A stretch of DNA of 64,000 nt from Papio anubis. Lineage: Eukaryota; Chordata; Mammalia; Primates; Cercopithecidae. Of this stretch, positions 21,603-32,084 are shown piece by piece (the first letter of the stretch is position 1; each line of letters begins with the position of its first letter). Where the stretch lies: NCBI RefSeq assembly GCF_008728515.1, contig NC_044986.1, positions 51,386,855 through 51,450,854 on the forward strand, written 5' to 3'. A model generated the notes under the pieces. The model saw only the letters and a list, made by a program, of their open reading frames with translations. It did no database searches and had not been told where the DNA came from. Both the position numbers and the translations under genes were made by a program.

Positions 21603-22644
21603 CCTTAGTAATTTTGAGATGACACGTTATACAACCCTCCTAAAACTTGTAGGAAGGCTCATGATGAAAAATGGAAACAAAACAGATAAAAAGGAAATAC
21701 TGATATTGCACATTACAATTGCTTGGCAGTTTTTGTTTATTTGTTTTTCAGATTTCAGCATTCCAAATCTGGAAAACTTAAAAACTATATATTTAATTTA
21801 AATGTCAAGTTGTGATGTAGCTTTTGCCTGGATGGGGTGATAAAAGATAAAAGACTTGGAAAAGTAGTGATCTTTTCCAAGTCTCTTTCCCCTAAGTCAG
21901 GTATGGTGCACTCCACAGACACTGATGGCAAACGCCATCATCTGGAAGGCTAAATTTTAACCAGAGAAGTCTGGGTTAGTAGTTTTCTCTCAGCTTGTCT
22001 TTAGTTAGTTACTTCACTGCAGTTTCGGTGCAGGCTCGGGACTGAAGTAAACTAATTTTGTGGGTTTGATGTCAGACTATGCGAACTATTGATTCTTTCT
22101 CTTCACAATTAATATTGCATAATGCTATAATTAATATAAGTGCATTTAAAACTTACACTACAACTGTAGATGCATTTTGGAGCAGTCTGTTTTGCTATTC
22201 AAGTTGGTAATATCTACATTTAAATACTTACATCACATATTAAATAATGAAATATCATTCTGATGTTATTTTAAAATCAGAGATCTTTAAACATCTGAGT
22301 ACTTAAATATGGAATCAATAAATAATTTTGAAATTTTGGAAAACAGGAACTTAAGCTAGAAGTAGATAGATATGATCAATGATTTGTTGACCTTTTAAAG
22401 AAATCTTATAAATGTGAATTTTTATATTACTTTGTAGACTTTTTGATAGAGTTAGGTTCTGATCTGTATATACTGATCTCTCTCTTTCTCTCTCTCTGTT
22501 TCTCTCCATATATATCAGAATACGCATAATATTTTCTCTCACACTCTTCTAACCCAAGAATCAAGTAATAATCATCAAAGTAAGCACCTCAGAGACTCTT
22601 TGCCATCAGAAGTTGGGAGTAATTACTTCTCTGAAAAACTCCGT
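21603..22644. other. Unassigned AT-rich DNA with one hairpin and a CT repeat
   Basis: No gene seen. A perfect 13-bp inverted repeat (AGACTTGGAAAAG, 21852-21864, with its complement 21872-21884) has a 7-nt loop. A CT-rich run lies at 22476-22506. Confidence 0.5.
21852..21884. repeat. Perfect 13-bp inverted repeat
   Basis: Arms AGACTTGGAAAAG and CTTTTCCAAGTCT with the loop TAGTGAT. There is no T-run after it that would suggest a Pol III terminator. Confidence 0.85.
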
Positions 22645-22790
22645 TATTTATTAAATAGTCATTTAGCACCTACAACATGATGAAATTGCTTAGTCATTGT
22701 TGATATAGCAGTGAATAAGACATATATAGTCCATATCAATATGGAACTTATATGCCATATGTTGAGACACATACTGTTTAGTAGTATGAT
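22645..22790 (-). mobile_element. L2 LINE fragment
   Basis: 'ttatttattaaatagtcatttagcacctac', 'gatatagcagtgaataagacatat' and 'atggaacttata' match, in order, the reverse complement of the L2 3' end. Short and diverged. Confidence 0.55.
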
Positions 22791-22802
22791 TTTACGTTAC
22801 AC

Positions 22803-22855
22803 TATCCCCTAAATCTCAGTCTCCCCTAAACCTCAGAGTATCCCCTAAACCTCAG
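22803..22855. repeat. Short tandem repeat, about three 17-19 bp units
   Basis: Three near-copies of TCCCCTAAAYCTCAG (about 22805, 22822 and 22841). The second and third differ mainly by two inserted bases. The unit contains CCCCTAAA, but it is not a telomeric array. Confidence 0.8.
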
Positions 22856-23199
22856 AAGACTGAAGCATATTTGCCTAAATTAGTAGTTGTCAGGCCCGAG
22901 TAACCACTATGAATTTCACATTGCTAAGAATGGCTCCATTATTTAGCCAGTCAAGCCTAGAAAGTTTGAATTTGTTGTGACTCAAGTAGACTTAATGCCT
23001 GGACTATGGGAATTTCTGATAGACTGATTGATTGATTGATTGATTGACTAACAAGTTCTCTTTCCAATTACTAAGGTCATTAAGGGCACCAAATTAAAAT
23101 ATAGCTAAGCAATTTTCCTACTCAGATAGTTATAATTAGCAGGAAAATTTTTTTTTTCTTTTTTTTTGAAAATAAAATAGGTCCAAATTAATAGATACA
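22856..23199. other. Unassigned DNA with (TGAT)n
   Basis: No gene seen. About five TGAT/GATT units lie at 23026-23047. Confidence 0.5.
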
Positions 23200-23523
23200 G
23201 GCCGGATGCCCTGGCTCACGTCTGTAGTCCCAGCACTTGGGAGGCTGAGGCGGGCATATCACCTGAGGTCAGGAGTTCAAGACCAGCCTAGACAACATGG
23301 TGAAACCCGTCTGTATTAAAAATACAAAAAAATTAGCTGGGCATGGTGGCACACGCCCGTAATTCTAGCTACTCGGGAAGCTGAGTCAGGAGAATCGTTT
23401 GAACCTGGAAGGCAGAGGTTGCAGTGAGGCGAGGTTGCACCACTGCTCTCCAGCCTGGGTGACAGAGTGACAGTCCATCTCAAAAAACAAATAAACAACA
23501 ACAAAACAAACAACAACAAAAAA
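23200..23523 (+). mobile_element. Alu, sense (AluS-like)
   Basis: A full-length dimer from GGCCGGATGCCCTGGCTCAC to a CAA-rich tail (23480-23523). The middle has 'caggagttcaagaccagcctagacaacatgg', an S-type arrangement. The tail has mutated into CAACAAAACAA units. Confidence 0.95.
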
Positions 23524-24066
23524 CTAGATAGAGAAATATATTTTTTAACTCATAGGATTTATTGTAATGAATGAATAAAAGATGCTTGAATATCCTATAA
23601 TTTCATAGTATTCTTTTGCTTAGTTTCTTGGCAGAGATGTAAAAACTTATTAATTATATAGAGTAGATACTGATTTTGTAGAAATAAAAGTGTATGGAGA
23701 AATCTTTGCAGATATATTTATCAATATAAATGAAAGAACATTTGCTGCCCATTAAATAAATAAATATTGGAGATATTTCCATACATCTGTTCTGCTTATA
23801 AAAAGAAAACAAAATCAAAACCCTTGCTCCATCCTTTGTTGCCCTTTAGCTGCCACTGTGTCATCTCCACAGGTATGATCTTGTAAAGCGTCATCTCTGG
23901 ATTCAAACTTCTTCCACTCAACTCTCATTCTTCTCACAGCACAACCTGCTTCCCACATCTCACACTCTCCTCCTCCCACATACTCTAAACTCAGTAATTT
24001 CAATAACCTTCTATGTCTTTGCTTTCAACTTGCTCATATTTCTCCAACATTTTCCAGGTAATTATC
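23524..24066. other. Unassigned DNA
   Basis: 23524-23810 is AT-rich and featureless. 23815-24060 is pyrimidine-rich (many CTTCC/CTCTC words) and could be an old LINE fragment, but I could not place it. Confidence 0.4.
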
Positions 24067-24124
24067 AATTTTAGAATATCTTTTCCCAATATTAGGGGAA
24101 AGAGGGAAAAGATATTCTAAAATT
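24067..24124. repeat. Perfect 21-bp inverted repeat
   Basis: The left arm 24067-24087 (starting AATTTTAGAATATC) and right arm 24104-24124 are exact reverse complements over 21 bases. The loop is 16 nt (24088-24103). It does not match the MADE1 mariner palindrome and lacks a TA duplication at its ends. Confidence 0.92.
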
Positions 24125-24127
24125 CCC

Positions 24128-24157
24128 TTCTCACTTATATAGATGTATAAGTGAGAA
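24128..24157. repeat. Perfect 12-bp inverted repeat
   Basis: TTCTCACTTATA (24128-24139) and TATAAGTGAGAA (24146-24157), with a 6-nt loop TAGATG. It starts three bases after the 21-bp hairpin ends. Confidence 0.9.
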
Positions 24158-24197
24158 CACTGCTACTCCTTTAGTCAGGAACACTGCTACTCCTTTA
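24155..24197. repeat. 24-bp tandem duplication
   Basis: GAACACTGCTACTCCTTTA occurs at 24155-24173 and, identical, at 24179-24197, giving a 24-bp period. The first copy overlaps the right arm of the 12-bp hairpin. Confidence 0.92.
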
Positions 24198-24344
24198 TCA
24201 AATCACACACTTTTTTGTCTCCCTGCTTTGCACATATTTGCTCCTATTCAAATTTCCCTTCCTACATACCCCTGGGATGCCTTCCATGATTATGAAGTAG
24301 GTGCTTAAGGAAGGTTGACCAAAATAATTGTTTAAAACCTATTA

Positions 24345-26060
24345 TTTAGTTATTTAACAATATTGTTGACAAGTTACTACATACCATGCAATATTTTAGG
24401 TACTATGAAGGAAAAAACATACATGCTCCCTCATGTCAAAGAGATACAGTATAGTTGGGCAAGTAAAATGAAATAATGAACTAAATTGAAATTACAACTG
24501 TAATAAGCACTACAGAGATGGGAAATAGTAACATGGGTCCATTTATAACACAAACGTCTGTTACATTCTGGGGGACTGAAAGTTTTCTTAAGAAAGTGAC
24601 ATTTGAACTGAGATAGAAACAAATCATGTAAATTAAACAGGATAAAAAAGAGAAGGGTCAAGTGAGAAGACTGTTAAATGATGATGAATTTACATAGGCA
24701 AAGAAAGACCTTGTAACATGATGCATTCAAGGCACTGAAACAACAGAGTGGAGGCTGGTGGAATGTGTAAAGGAGATGGAGAGAGGATTGTGGTTTCTGT
24801 AGAAGTGGCTTGAACTGAGATGATGCAGAACCTTAAAAACTGTCTTTTATTCTAAGAGCAATGAAAAGACATCAGATGATTTTAAAGAGAGCTGACTTGA
24901 AAATATGTATCTTTAAATTCATCACTCTAACATCTTTGTGAACAATGGAGAGTAAGACTCAAGGACACGTACAAGAAGACAAGTAAGGAGGCTTGTACTG
25001 GTCTATGGTAAAAGACGATGTGAGCAAAAGTGAAGGTAGAGGGATGCGGACATGAGGATAAGTGGACAAATTAAAGATAATGGAGAGGTGGGATAAAAAC
25101 CATCATAACTTAGTATTGGTTTGGACACATGAAAATGAGGGAGGAAATAATCCAGGACCACTCCTGGGTATTTGGTTTGTGCAGTGGATGAATAAATGAT
25201 TCCATTGATTGACATACATAATGATGGAAAATAACTAGACTAACAGAATTGAGAGTTGAGAAAGGGCATGGGAGAGATCACAAATTATGTTTTATTAAAT
25301 AACATGAGTTTTAGTGTTTGAGATTAATTTGTGAAAATGCCAATTTCGTATCTGGATATAAACACTACACTCAAAAAAGCGATCCATGCTAAAGATTTGT
25401 ATGTGTGATTCATGCATACGTTGTTGGTAATAAAATCACGGATAAGATAACCTAGAAAATAAGGACACAGAGGAGGAAGAAGTGAAAAGTTTCTAGAACT
25501 AAGCCTTGAAGAAATTCAAGTTTAATATGATAGAAGAATGAGTATGCAAGAAATTAAGAAAGAACAGCCTAAGAACCATGAGAAGAACCAGGAAAGCTAT
25601 CATAGAAGCCAAAAAAGAGGCGTTTTGGGAAGAGGCAAAAATTTCAAAAGCTTAAAAATGAAGAAAAAAACACAAGGAACATGAGATCCAGAAAAAAAAA
25701 AAAATCAATTGAGATAAATGAATGTAATTACAAATTCAATTAAAGTTTATAGTGTTACAGCGGATGATGCCACATTATACTATACAGGACAGTCATGGGG
25801 TCAGGAATAACAGAAAATAAAACTCAACATCAAAAACAATCTTATAATCTAGAAGTTAAGGCACTTATGAAGTTTTTAATCCCAGAAAATAGTAGATAAA
25901 TGAAAGTAAAATGAATACATATGTGAATTTTTTTGAAGAAAACATCACTGAAGTATTTGAGGAAAGTATAAGAGACCACAATATTTAAAACATAATCTGA
26001 AGAATATAGACAACAGCAAAGGAAGCATAGACATCTGGTAGAAATGACCAACACATAATA
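24345..26060 (-). mobile_element. Long L2 LINE fragment, antisense
   Basis: The left end shows the L2 3' end in reverse ('catgcaatattttaggtactatgaagg', 'tacatgctccctcatgtcaaagag', 'gtgacatttgaactgagat'). Moving right it continues in order through the 'ttttattctaagagcaatgaaaagacatcagatgattttaaag' and 'aggaggcttgtactggtctatgg' blocks. At about 25498-25525 it reaches 'actaagccttgaagaaattcaag', the reverse of the segment that encodes the GVPQGSVLGP-like reverse transcriptase motif. The intact element would encode endonuclease and reverse transcriptase. This copy has no open frame. At 1.7 kb or more it is long for an L2 relic. The exact right end is uncertain. Confidence 0.75.
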
Positions 26061-26112
26061 TCAGGACTGATGGGGAAATGGTGTAGTCGAAGCACTGAGG
26101 AATTTTGTGGGG

Positions 26113-26171
26113 AAAAAAAAAAAAAAAAAGAAAAAAGTAAATTGAATTTTTTTTTTTTTTTTTTTTTTTTT
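26113..26171. repeat. Opposed A17 and T25 homopolymers
   Basis: A run of 17 A (26113-26129) with a short A-rich extension is followed 10 bases later by 25 T (26147-26171). The T-run is the tail of the antisense Alu. The A-run is not explained by it. Confidence 0.9.
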
Positions 26172-26447
26172 ACGGAATCTCACTCTGTCACCAGGCTGGA
26201 GTGTATTGGGGCGATCTTGGCTCACTGCAATCTCTGCCTCCCGTGTTCAAGCGATTCTCCAGCCTCAGATTCCCTAATAGCTGGGACTACAGCTGCACAC
26301 CACCACGCCCAACTAATTTTTGTATTTTTAGTAGAGACGGGATTTCACCATGTTGGCCAGGCTGATCTCGATCTCTTTACCTCGTGGTATGCCCGCCTCA
26401 GCCTCCCAAAATGCTGGTATTACAGGCATGAACCACCGTGCCCGGCC
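26147..26447 (-). mobile_element. Alu, antisense, inserted in L2
   Basis: A complete dimer from the T25 tail through 'gtatttttagtagagacggg' to 'caccgtgcccggcc'. It lies within the antisense L2 and so is younger than it. Confidence 0.95.
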
Positions 26448-26790
26448 TGATGATTCTTTTAATAAGTGACTGTAGATATAGAGTCCCTTTCCCTGTAACC
26501 CCCTTGAAAGGTTTTTGATTTATAAGCATGTAACTAATAAGAACATATAGATGTTTTTAAGACGATTCCTCAGGGCACCTTGAATGGAGGGACCATAGAT
26601 GAGCATCAGCTCAGCTAAAGCCTTAGGAATGGCAGGGTTCAAGGTAATGAAGATGTGATGAAGGCAGTGGTAATGAGAATGAGACCAAAGGGGAAAGTGG
26701 GAGAGAGCTTGAAGGAGAAAATGGAAGTCCTTTGTGACTAACTGGATAACATGGATGATAGGTTAATATTATAAAGGATGCCATATTTTA
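26448..26790 (-). mobile_element. Probable continuation of the L2
   Basis: After the Alu, purine-rich sequence such as 'ggtaatgaagatgtgatgaaggcagtggtaatgagaatgag' resembles further reverse L2 ORF sequence. The match is from composition and short words only. Confidence 0.35.
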
Positions 26791-26892
26791 AGTGAATAGA
26801 ATGCCCCACCAATACAGAAATGGAATTTAGAAAAAAGCCAGTAAATAACCAATGTATAATTGATTAGCAACTGAGTGTTAAAACATAATGCT

Positions 26893-27219
26893 GGCCGGTC
26901 GCGCTGGCTCACGCCTGTAATCCCAGCACTTTGGGAGGCGGAGGCGGGCGGATCATGAGGTCAGGAGATCGAGACCATTGTGGCTAACACGGTGAAACCC
27001 CGTCTCTACTAAAAATACAAAAAAAAAAAATTAGCTGGGCGTGGTGATGGGTGCCTGTGGTCCCAGCTACTCGGGAGGCTGAGGCAGGAGAATGGTGTGA
27101 ACCCGGGAGGCGGAGCTTGCAGTGAGCCGAGATCGTGCCACTGCACTCCAGCCTGGGCTACAGAGCGAGACTCCGTCTCAAAAAAACAAACAAAAAATAA
27201 CAGCAAAAAAAAAAAAAAA
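26893..27219 (+). mobile_element. Alu, sense (AluY-like)
   Basis: A full-length dimer with 'gagatcgagaccattgtggctaacacgg', the Y-type left-arm signature, 'gcttgcagtgagccgagatcg' in the right arm, and a composite A-tail with CAAA interruptions. It retains many CpG sites, so it is among the youngest elements here. Confidence 0.95.
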
Positions 27220-27742
27220 GCTTTTTCTAATAAGAACTTAAATCCTATTGAAATGTAATCATTTGCATTTACAATGATAAAACACACAAGGAAAGCTAGT
27301 AAACAATTCATTTGGAAAATATAAACATTTAAGGAAAAAGAAATTCACATAGAACTATCAAACTAGTGTTAATTAAGTGCTTGGCTAACAGCTCAATACT
27401 GATTGCTTTTCCTCTCTCTCTACCCAAATATTGCTTCTGAATATATGACCTTGAATATATTTGCAAAGGATGATTGATATTTCTAAATAGCATTAAATGA
27501 AGTTATTTTCCTCTCAAAGACCAAATATTAACATTTTCAGATTAAAATTATAAACCAAGAAGCCAATAAAGCAGGCAGACACTAAATATAGATAAACAAA
27601 TTGACTTAAGGGGAACAAAGAAATTTACTACAATGAGTTAACCCACAAGGAAAACCTACATATATGCAAAACCTAGAAATTTGGACTTAAGTTATTTATA
27701 GAAATGATATAGGAGGTAGAAAGAAATCATTCAGGCAGATAT
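27220..27742. other. Unassigned AT-rich DNA
   Basis: No gene or repeat recognised between the AluY and the LTR-like segment. Confidence 0.45.
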
Positions 27743-28363
27743 TGAGGGTAAAAGAGTACTCGGCAGAGCTTCCCTTTTAACAAAAAGGGGCCCCCCAAAT
27801 AATTTATTTTCTAACAAAGAGCAGCCCAAAAAATTGAGCTGTGAACCTAGATAACCAAGTTGGAAGCTTGTATTGGGGAATGGCCGGCAGCTGTGCCAAT
27901 AGAAAACAGCTACCTGTTGGCCAGGCATATCCAACATGGCGGTTCCATCTTCTTTTTTGTTGTTACCACATGTAAAGAAATGGGCAACATGGTGCAGCTC
28001 AGGCAGAACTGCATAATAAAAGATCAGGTTGAGGGAGGCCAGAAATGTGCACCCTATGCAGGTGACACAGCTAGTCCTAACCAGTTTTTCGCAAATGACA
28101 CTCCTAGTCCAGTCTTTCCTACCCTATGTAGATGAGACACCACCCCTTCACCACCTCATCTACAAAAGCTGCTTCACTTTACTACAGAACCAGTAACCCA
28201 TTTCTCCAGCCTCTCTGTAGCATCAGAGAGCCATTCTCTTCCTTTCACCTATTAAACTTCTTCTCTTAACCTCCCTCTTTGTGTGTCTGTGTCCTTGTTC
28301 TCCTTGGCTGTGGCTGTGGGAAAATGAACCTTGGGTGATACTCCAGAGAGTGAAACTGTTTCA
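27743..28363 (+). mobile_element. LTR-like segment, family not assigned
   Basis: About 620 bp that is clearly richer in GC than its flanks. It starts with TGAGGGTAAAAGAG and ends near CTGTTTCA. Features consistent with a solo LTR of a class I endogenous retrovirus are a CTATTAAACTTC block (polyadenylation-type signal, about 28249-28260), a following T/G-rich CTTTGTGTGTCTGTGTCC, and a terminal CA. An internal near-repeat (CCTATGCAGGTGACAC near 28049 and CCTATGTAGATGAGACAC near 28122) is present. No target duplication could be read, so both limits are approximate. Short open frames across it look meaningless. Confidence 0.45.
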
Positions 28364-29399
28364 GAAAGAGATCCCTATAATCAGGAATGATCATTTAAAT
28401 AGTTAACAAGGGAACTTAACAATAGTAACTGACTAAACAGAGCACATGAACTGAGTGGGAATGATAGTCAGAGATGCTCCTGCTCTGTAAAAGATTAAAT
28501 TTGATGCTAGATTCTGGGAAGCTCTGGGTCATGTGAGTAGAGGTCCATAAAAGTCAGCAAAGTATCATAAGCCTGAAGTTCTTTAACAACAGGTTCAGAA
28601 ATACTGCAGTTCTTTAATCACAGGTGGGTCTCTACCACAATGCACCATCTGAATGTCAGCATTGGGTATAGATCTACTTTCTATTCAAAATATATCAAAT
28701 AATTTTTTTCCTAAAATATTTTTTTTTTTTTACTTTTGTCCTTAAAGGTTATATTATTCAGGGAATAGTTTTTAGTAAATTACAGCATGTATTCTTATTA
28801 TAAGGTAGAACAGCAGAGCTTAACATTACTGTACCAAAGTGTCCAAGCTAGAAACTTTCTTATTCTTACTAATTCCTTCTGTTCAAACACATGAGCATAT
28901 AAAGACATGATTAAAATAGCATAATACTTGTTTTACTGAACTGTGAGTGGCAATTTCTGGAGTAGAAATTAAGTGTTTGACTCATCTTTTCATTTGGGGA
29001 TCATAGCAGATATTTAGACAATGAAAATAGATGATTGGATTAAAATGTGTGCATACATAGGCATGAGGATGGATGGATAGATCATTATCATCTATTAGTT
29101 TCACGACTCTTCATTTACACTCTCTAAATGAATAACTTCATGATGCTACTTGGGAAGTTCTCCCCTTGCACTTTATGTAAGAGGCTTTTCCTTGATCAGA
29201 TAAGTATTAGTTCCTTGAGTGTTTGGTAGAACATTCAACTAAAACATTTATTAGGGGTGGTACTTTCAGCTAAACATTTCAAATCACCAATTCAATTTTG
29301 TTAATGTTTATAATACCTTTCAGATTTTCTATGTTAACTTTGAGTTCGTTTTTATAAGTTAAATTTTATACATTTGTGTTTTGTAGTGTTTATATTTTT
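28364..29399. other. Unassigned DNA
   Basis: No gene seen. The motif AGTTCTTTAA followed by a short A/C-rich word and AGGT occurs twice (28576 and 28607 area), a weak local repeat. Confidence 0.4.
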
Positions 29400-30399
29400 T
29401 GGCATAAATGTATCTTATATTTTTTAATCTTTTAAAAACCTTAAATATATGTTATATTTATATTAAGTCCCCTTCCCTTCCTAGTATTGTTTATTTCTGT
29501 TTTCCTGTTTTTGCCCCACGGTTAATTTCACAAAAACTTTCTCATTCTTCTTAATGTTTACAATACAAAAACTTTTACCTTTATTGAACTTCTTTATTGT
29601 ATTTGTTATTTTATTATCTTCTATCATAACTATCACTTTCTTCTTTCTTTTCATTTCTTCCAGCTTATTTTGTTTTTCTTTTATAATTTGATTAGCTTTC
29701 TGTTTACTTGTTAATTTTCAGCATTTTTGTTTCCAGTATAAACATTAAAGATCAAACTGACTTTAGCTATACAGTATGCATTTTGATACGTGATGTTATT
29801 ATTTCAATTCTAAGCATTATCTACTTTCCATTAGAAGCTCTATTTCAACTCAAAATTATTCAGAATTTTATTCCTAAATATATGATATTTTATGTTATCT
29901 TGTTATTGATTTCTAGCTTAACTGCATTGTATTCAAAGAGCATATTCTTTATGGTACTTGTTTTTAAAAATATGTTAGAACTGGTTTTATCACTTTATAT
30001 GTTATCAATTTTTATAAAACAGTATTTGAAAAGCAAAGGTGTGTTTTCCAGTTGTTAAACGTACCAATTAATATACATTGAATAGTTAAAGCTTTTATAT
30101 TATCTTAAGTCCAAATTTTATATAGCTTTATTGTTTATTTATTTTTTGATTATTTTCATAGACCAACTACTGAGAGAGGTATGACAAACTTTCTACAATC
30201 ATGATATATTTATTTATTTCTCTCTGCAGTTACATTGATTTTTTTCTTTATGTATATGGAAAACTATGTATTTAGACACATACAAGTTTAAAATTTTTTT
30301 GTCATGGTGGAATTAGAACAAAAGACAATATCTTTTGTCATAGTACATGACCACTTTATATTCAATTTTTTTGTCTTAAATTCCTTTTTATCTGATATT

Positions 30400-30433
<34 letters not shown>

Positions 30434-30510
30434 GTGTGGGATGGGAAAGGGTTACATTTTCCTGATGCATATCTTTTAATCTTTATTTCAAACTTTATGT
30501 TTCATGGACT
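29400..30510 (-). mobile_element. Old L1 (L1M) ORF2 segment, antisense
   Basis: The reverse strand follows the endonuclease part of L1 ORF2. On the plus strand the blocks 'ttgttattgatttctagcttaactgcattgtattcaaagagcat' (the reverse of the SDHSAIKLEL area) and 'actgagagaggtatgacaaactttc' then 'ctctctgcagttacattga' (reverse of the GDFN area) occur in the right order. A 116-codon plus-strand open frame at 29708-30058 is a shadow of this element. A 30-T run interrupts it at 30402-30431. Confidence 0.75.
30402..30431. repeat. T30 homopolymer
   Basis: Thirty uninterrupted T, the longest homopolymer in the window. No complete Alu or L1 body directly follows it; the Alu monomer begins about 80 bp further right. 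Confidence 0.95.
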
Positions 30511-30645
30511 GTTTTTTCTTTGTTTTTTAAGAGATGGGTTCTTGCTACATTGCTCAGGCTGCTCTGGAACTCCTGGGCTCAAGAGATTCCCTAACTCAGT
30601 CTCCAGAGTAGCTGGGACCAAAGGTACATACTACTATGCTTGGCT
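30511..30645 (-). mobile_element. Alu monomer-like fragment, antisense
   Basis: 'tttttaagagatgggttcttgctacattgctcagg', 'tggaactcctgggctcaag' and 'cagagtagctgggacc' are Alu arm blocks, but only one arm is present. It fits an old free monomer or a truncated AluJ. Confidence 0.7.
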
Positions 30646-31837
30646 TTAGATGTGGTACCTGTTTAAACAGTCTGTAGTACTGACTCAAATATCATATTGT
30701 TTGCACATTTCAATAGCAAACCACTGCAATAAAGGCTCTCTGGCCTTCTCACTCCTAAATTCTATAATCTGTTTTACAATGTAATGGTAGTGCTTCTGAC
30801 TACGCTCAGGTAAGCTTGAATTTGAGAGATAACTCTTCTACGAGGTATTACATATTTATTTATTTTAATGCACTCTTTATTTCTTGTTCATCTTAGTAAG
30901 TAAAACATACATTGTGAATTCTTATGTAGGATTCATGTAGAGTTTGAAGTTGAAAGATATATTAAAGTTAATTGGCCCCCAAAGGGCTCAAATCCATGAT
31001 TATAGGCTCATTAGCTCTGAACATCTAAGCAAGACAAATACAACAATGAATCCATTATGCAGCAGGAAAACAACATTAAATATTTTAAAACTTTAATTTG
31101 TTGACTTTGAAAATTGAAGAAAGGCAGAGATACAACTTTTTTTAGTACTGAATTATTTATCCTTCGTATCTGAATTCAAGTGATAATTCAGTGTGTACTT
31201 AGGCCTGATGCAGTTAGCATTGGCAAGTAGTCATGCATTTTTACAGGGGGCAGCATTCTGCATGTGAGCACATACATGAATCCAGTTACTTTATCATTAT
31301 CTTTCATAATTCTACATAAATGATTTACAATCCCTTATTTTCAGTACATTCTTTACTTCCCTCCTAGTTAATTTAGTACTAAGCAACTTGTATGTAATGG
31401 AAACAACACAGGTCACGTGCATAAAATTTAAGACAGTATTAGGTAGAGGGGAAAATGAAATATTGCATCACTTTTTTTGCCTTATCGATATAAATCGATA
31501 AGTGTTGTATGTATACTACTCAATGGATACTAATAAACTTTTAGCTAGGGCTTCCATGGCGGGATAATTTTCATTAGTAGCCAATGCAGTTAGCAATTTT
31601 ATGAACATCATGTAATGTGTGAGCATCTGTTTTCATGTTCTTCCTCAAATTACTTTCAGTTGTCTGTGACTCTGGCAGTAGTTCCCCATATGTTACAGTC
31701 ACAGTTGTATTTCTGTGTCTCAGAGACATCCAGGATTTCTGAAGTTACAATCTGATTTGTTATGACACAACACGAAGCAGTATAATACAGTGCTTGACAG
31801 TTGTATCAGAGTAGAGAAAGCATTGACTAAAGATATT
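30646..31837. other. Unassigned AT-rich DNA
   Basis: No gene or named repeat. A short palindrome ATCGATATAAATCGAT lies near 31484-31499. Confidence 0.45.
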
Positions 31838-31980
31838 AAGAGCACAGACTCTGGCATTTGGTAGCTTTGATTCCATTTGCAGGTCTGTTACTTACATGTA
31901 TTATCTGGGGCAAATTAATGAATTTATCTGTGCCAATTTTTCCTTACATGAAAAATACTTACATATTTTCAATTTCAATT
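31838..31980 (+). mobile_element. MIR SINE relic (5' half)
   Basis: 'aagagcacagactctggcatttgg', 'gattccatttgcaggtctgttacttac' and 'ctggggcaaattaatgaatttatctgtgcc' follow the MIR 5' half in order. Confidence 0.75.
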
Positions 31981-32084
31981 ATTAAATATGTTACATAATT
32001 AATAACTTTAATTGTATCTCTTTGTAAAAAGTCAATTTTTAAATAAAAAATTATAAATATAGTATACACCCATTTATAGCTTTG

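Noticed and set aside
22803..22855. Interstitial telomere repeat
   Set aside because: CCCCTAAA is embedded in 17-19 bp units and there are no consecutive CCCTAA hexamers.
24067..24124. MADE1/mariner MITE or a microRNA precursor
   Set aside because: The arm sequence is not MADE1, no TA duplication is seen, and the 21-bp perfect stem is shorter than a usual pre-miRNA stem. Kept only as a structural finding.
29708..30058. 116-codon plus-strand open frame, hydrophobic
   Set aside because: It lies antisense to an old L1 ORF2 segment. The reversed L1 blocks explain the sequence, and the hydrophobic look comes from AT-rich codons.
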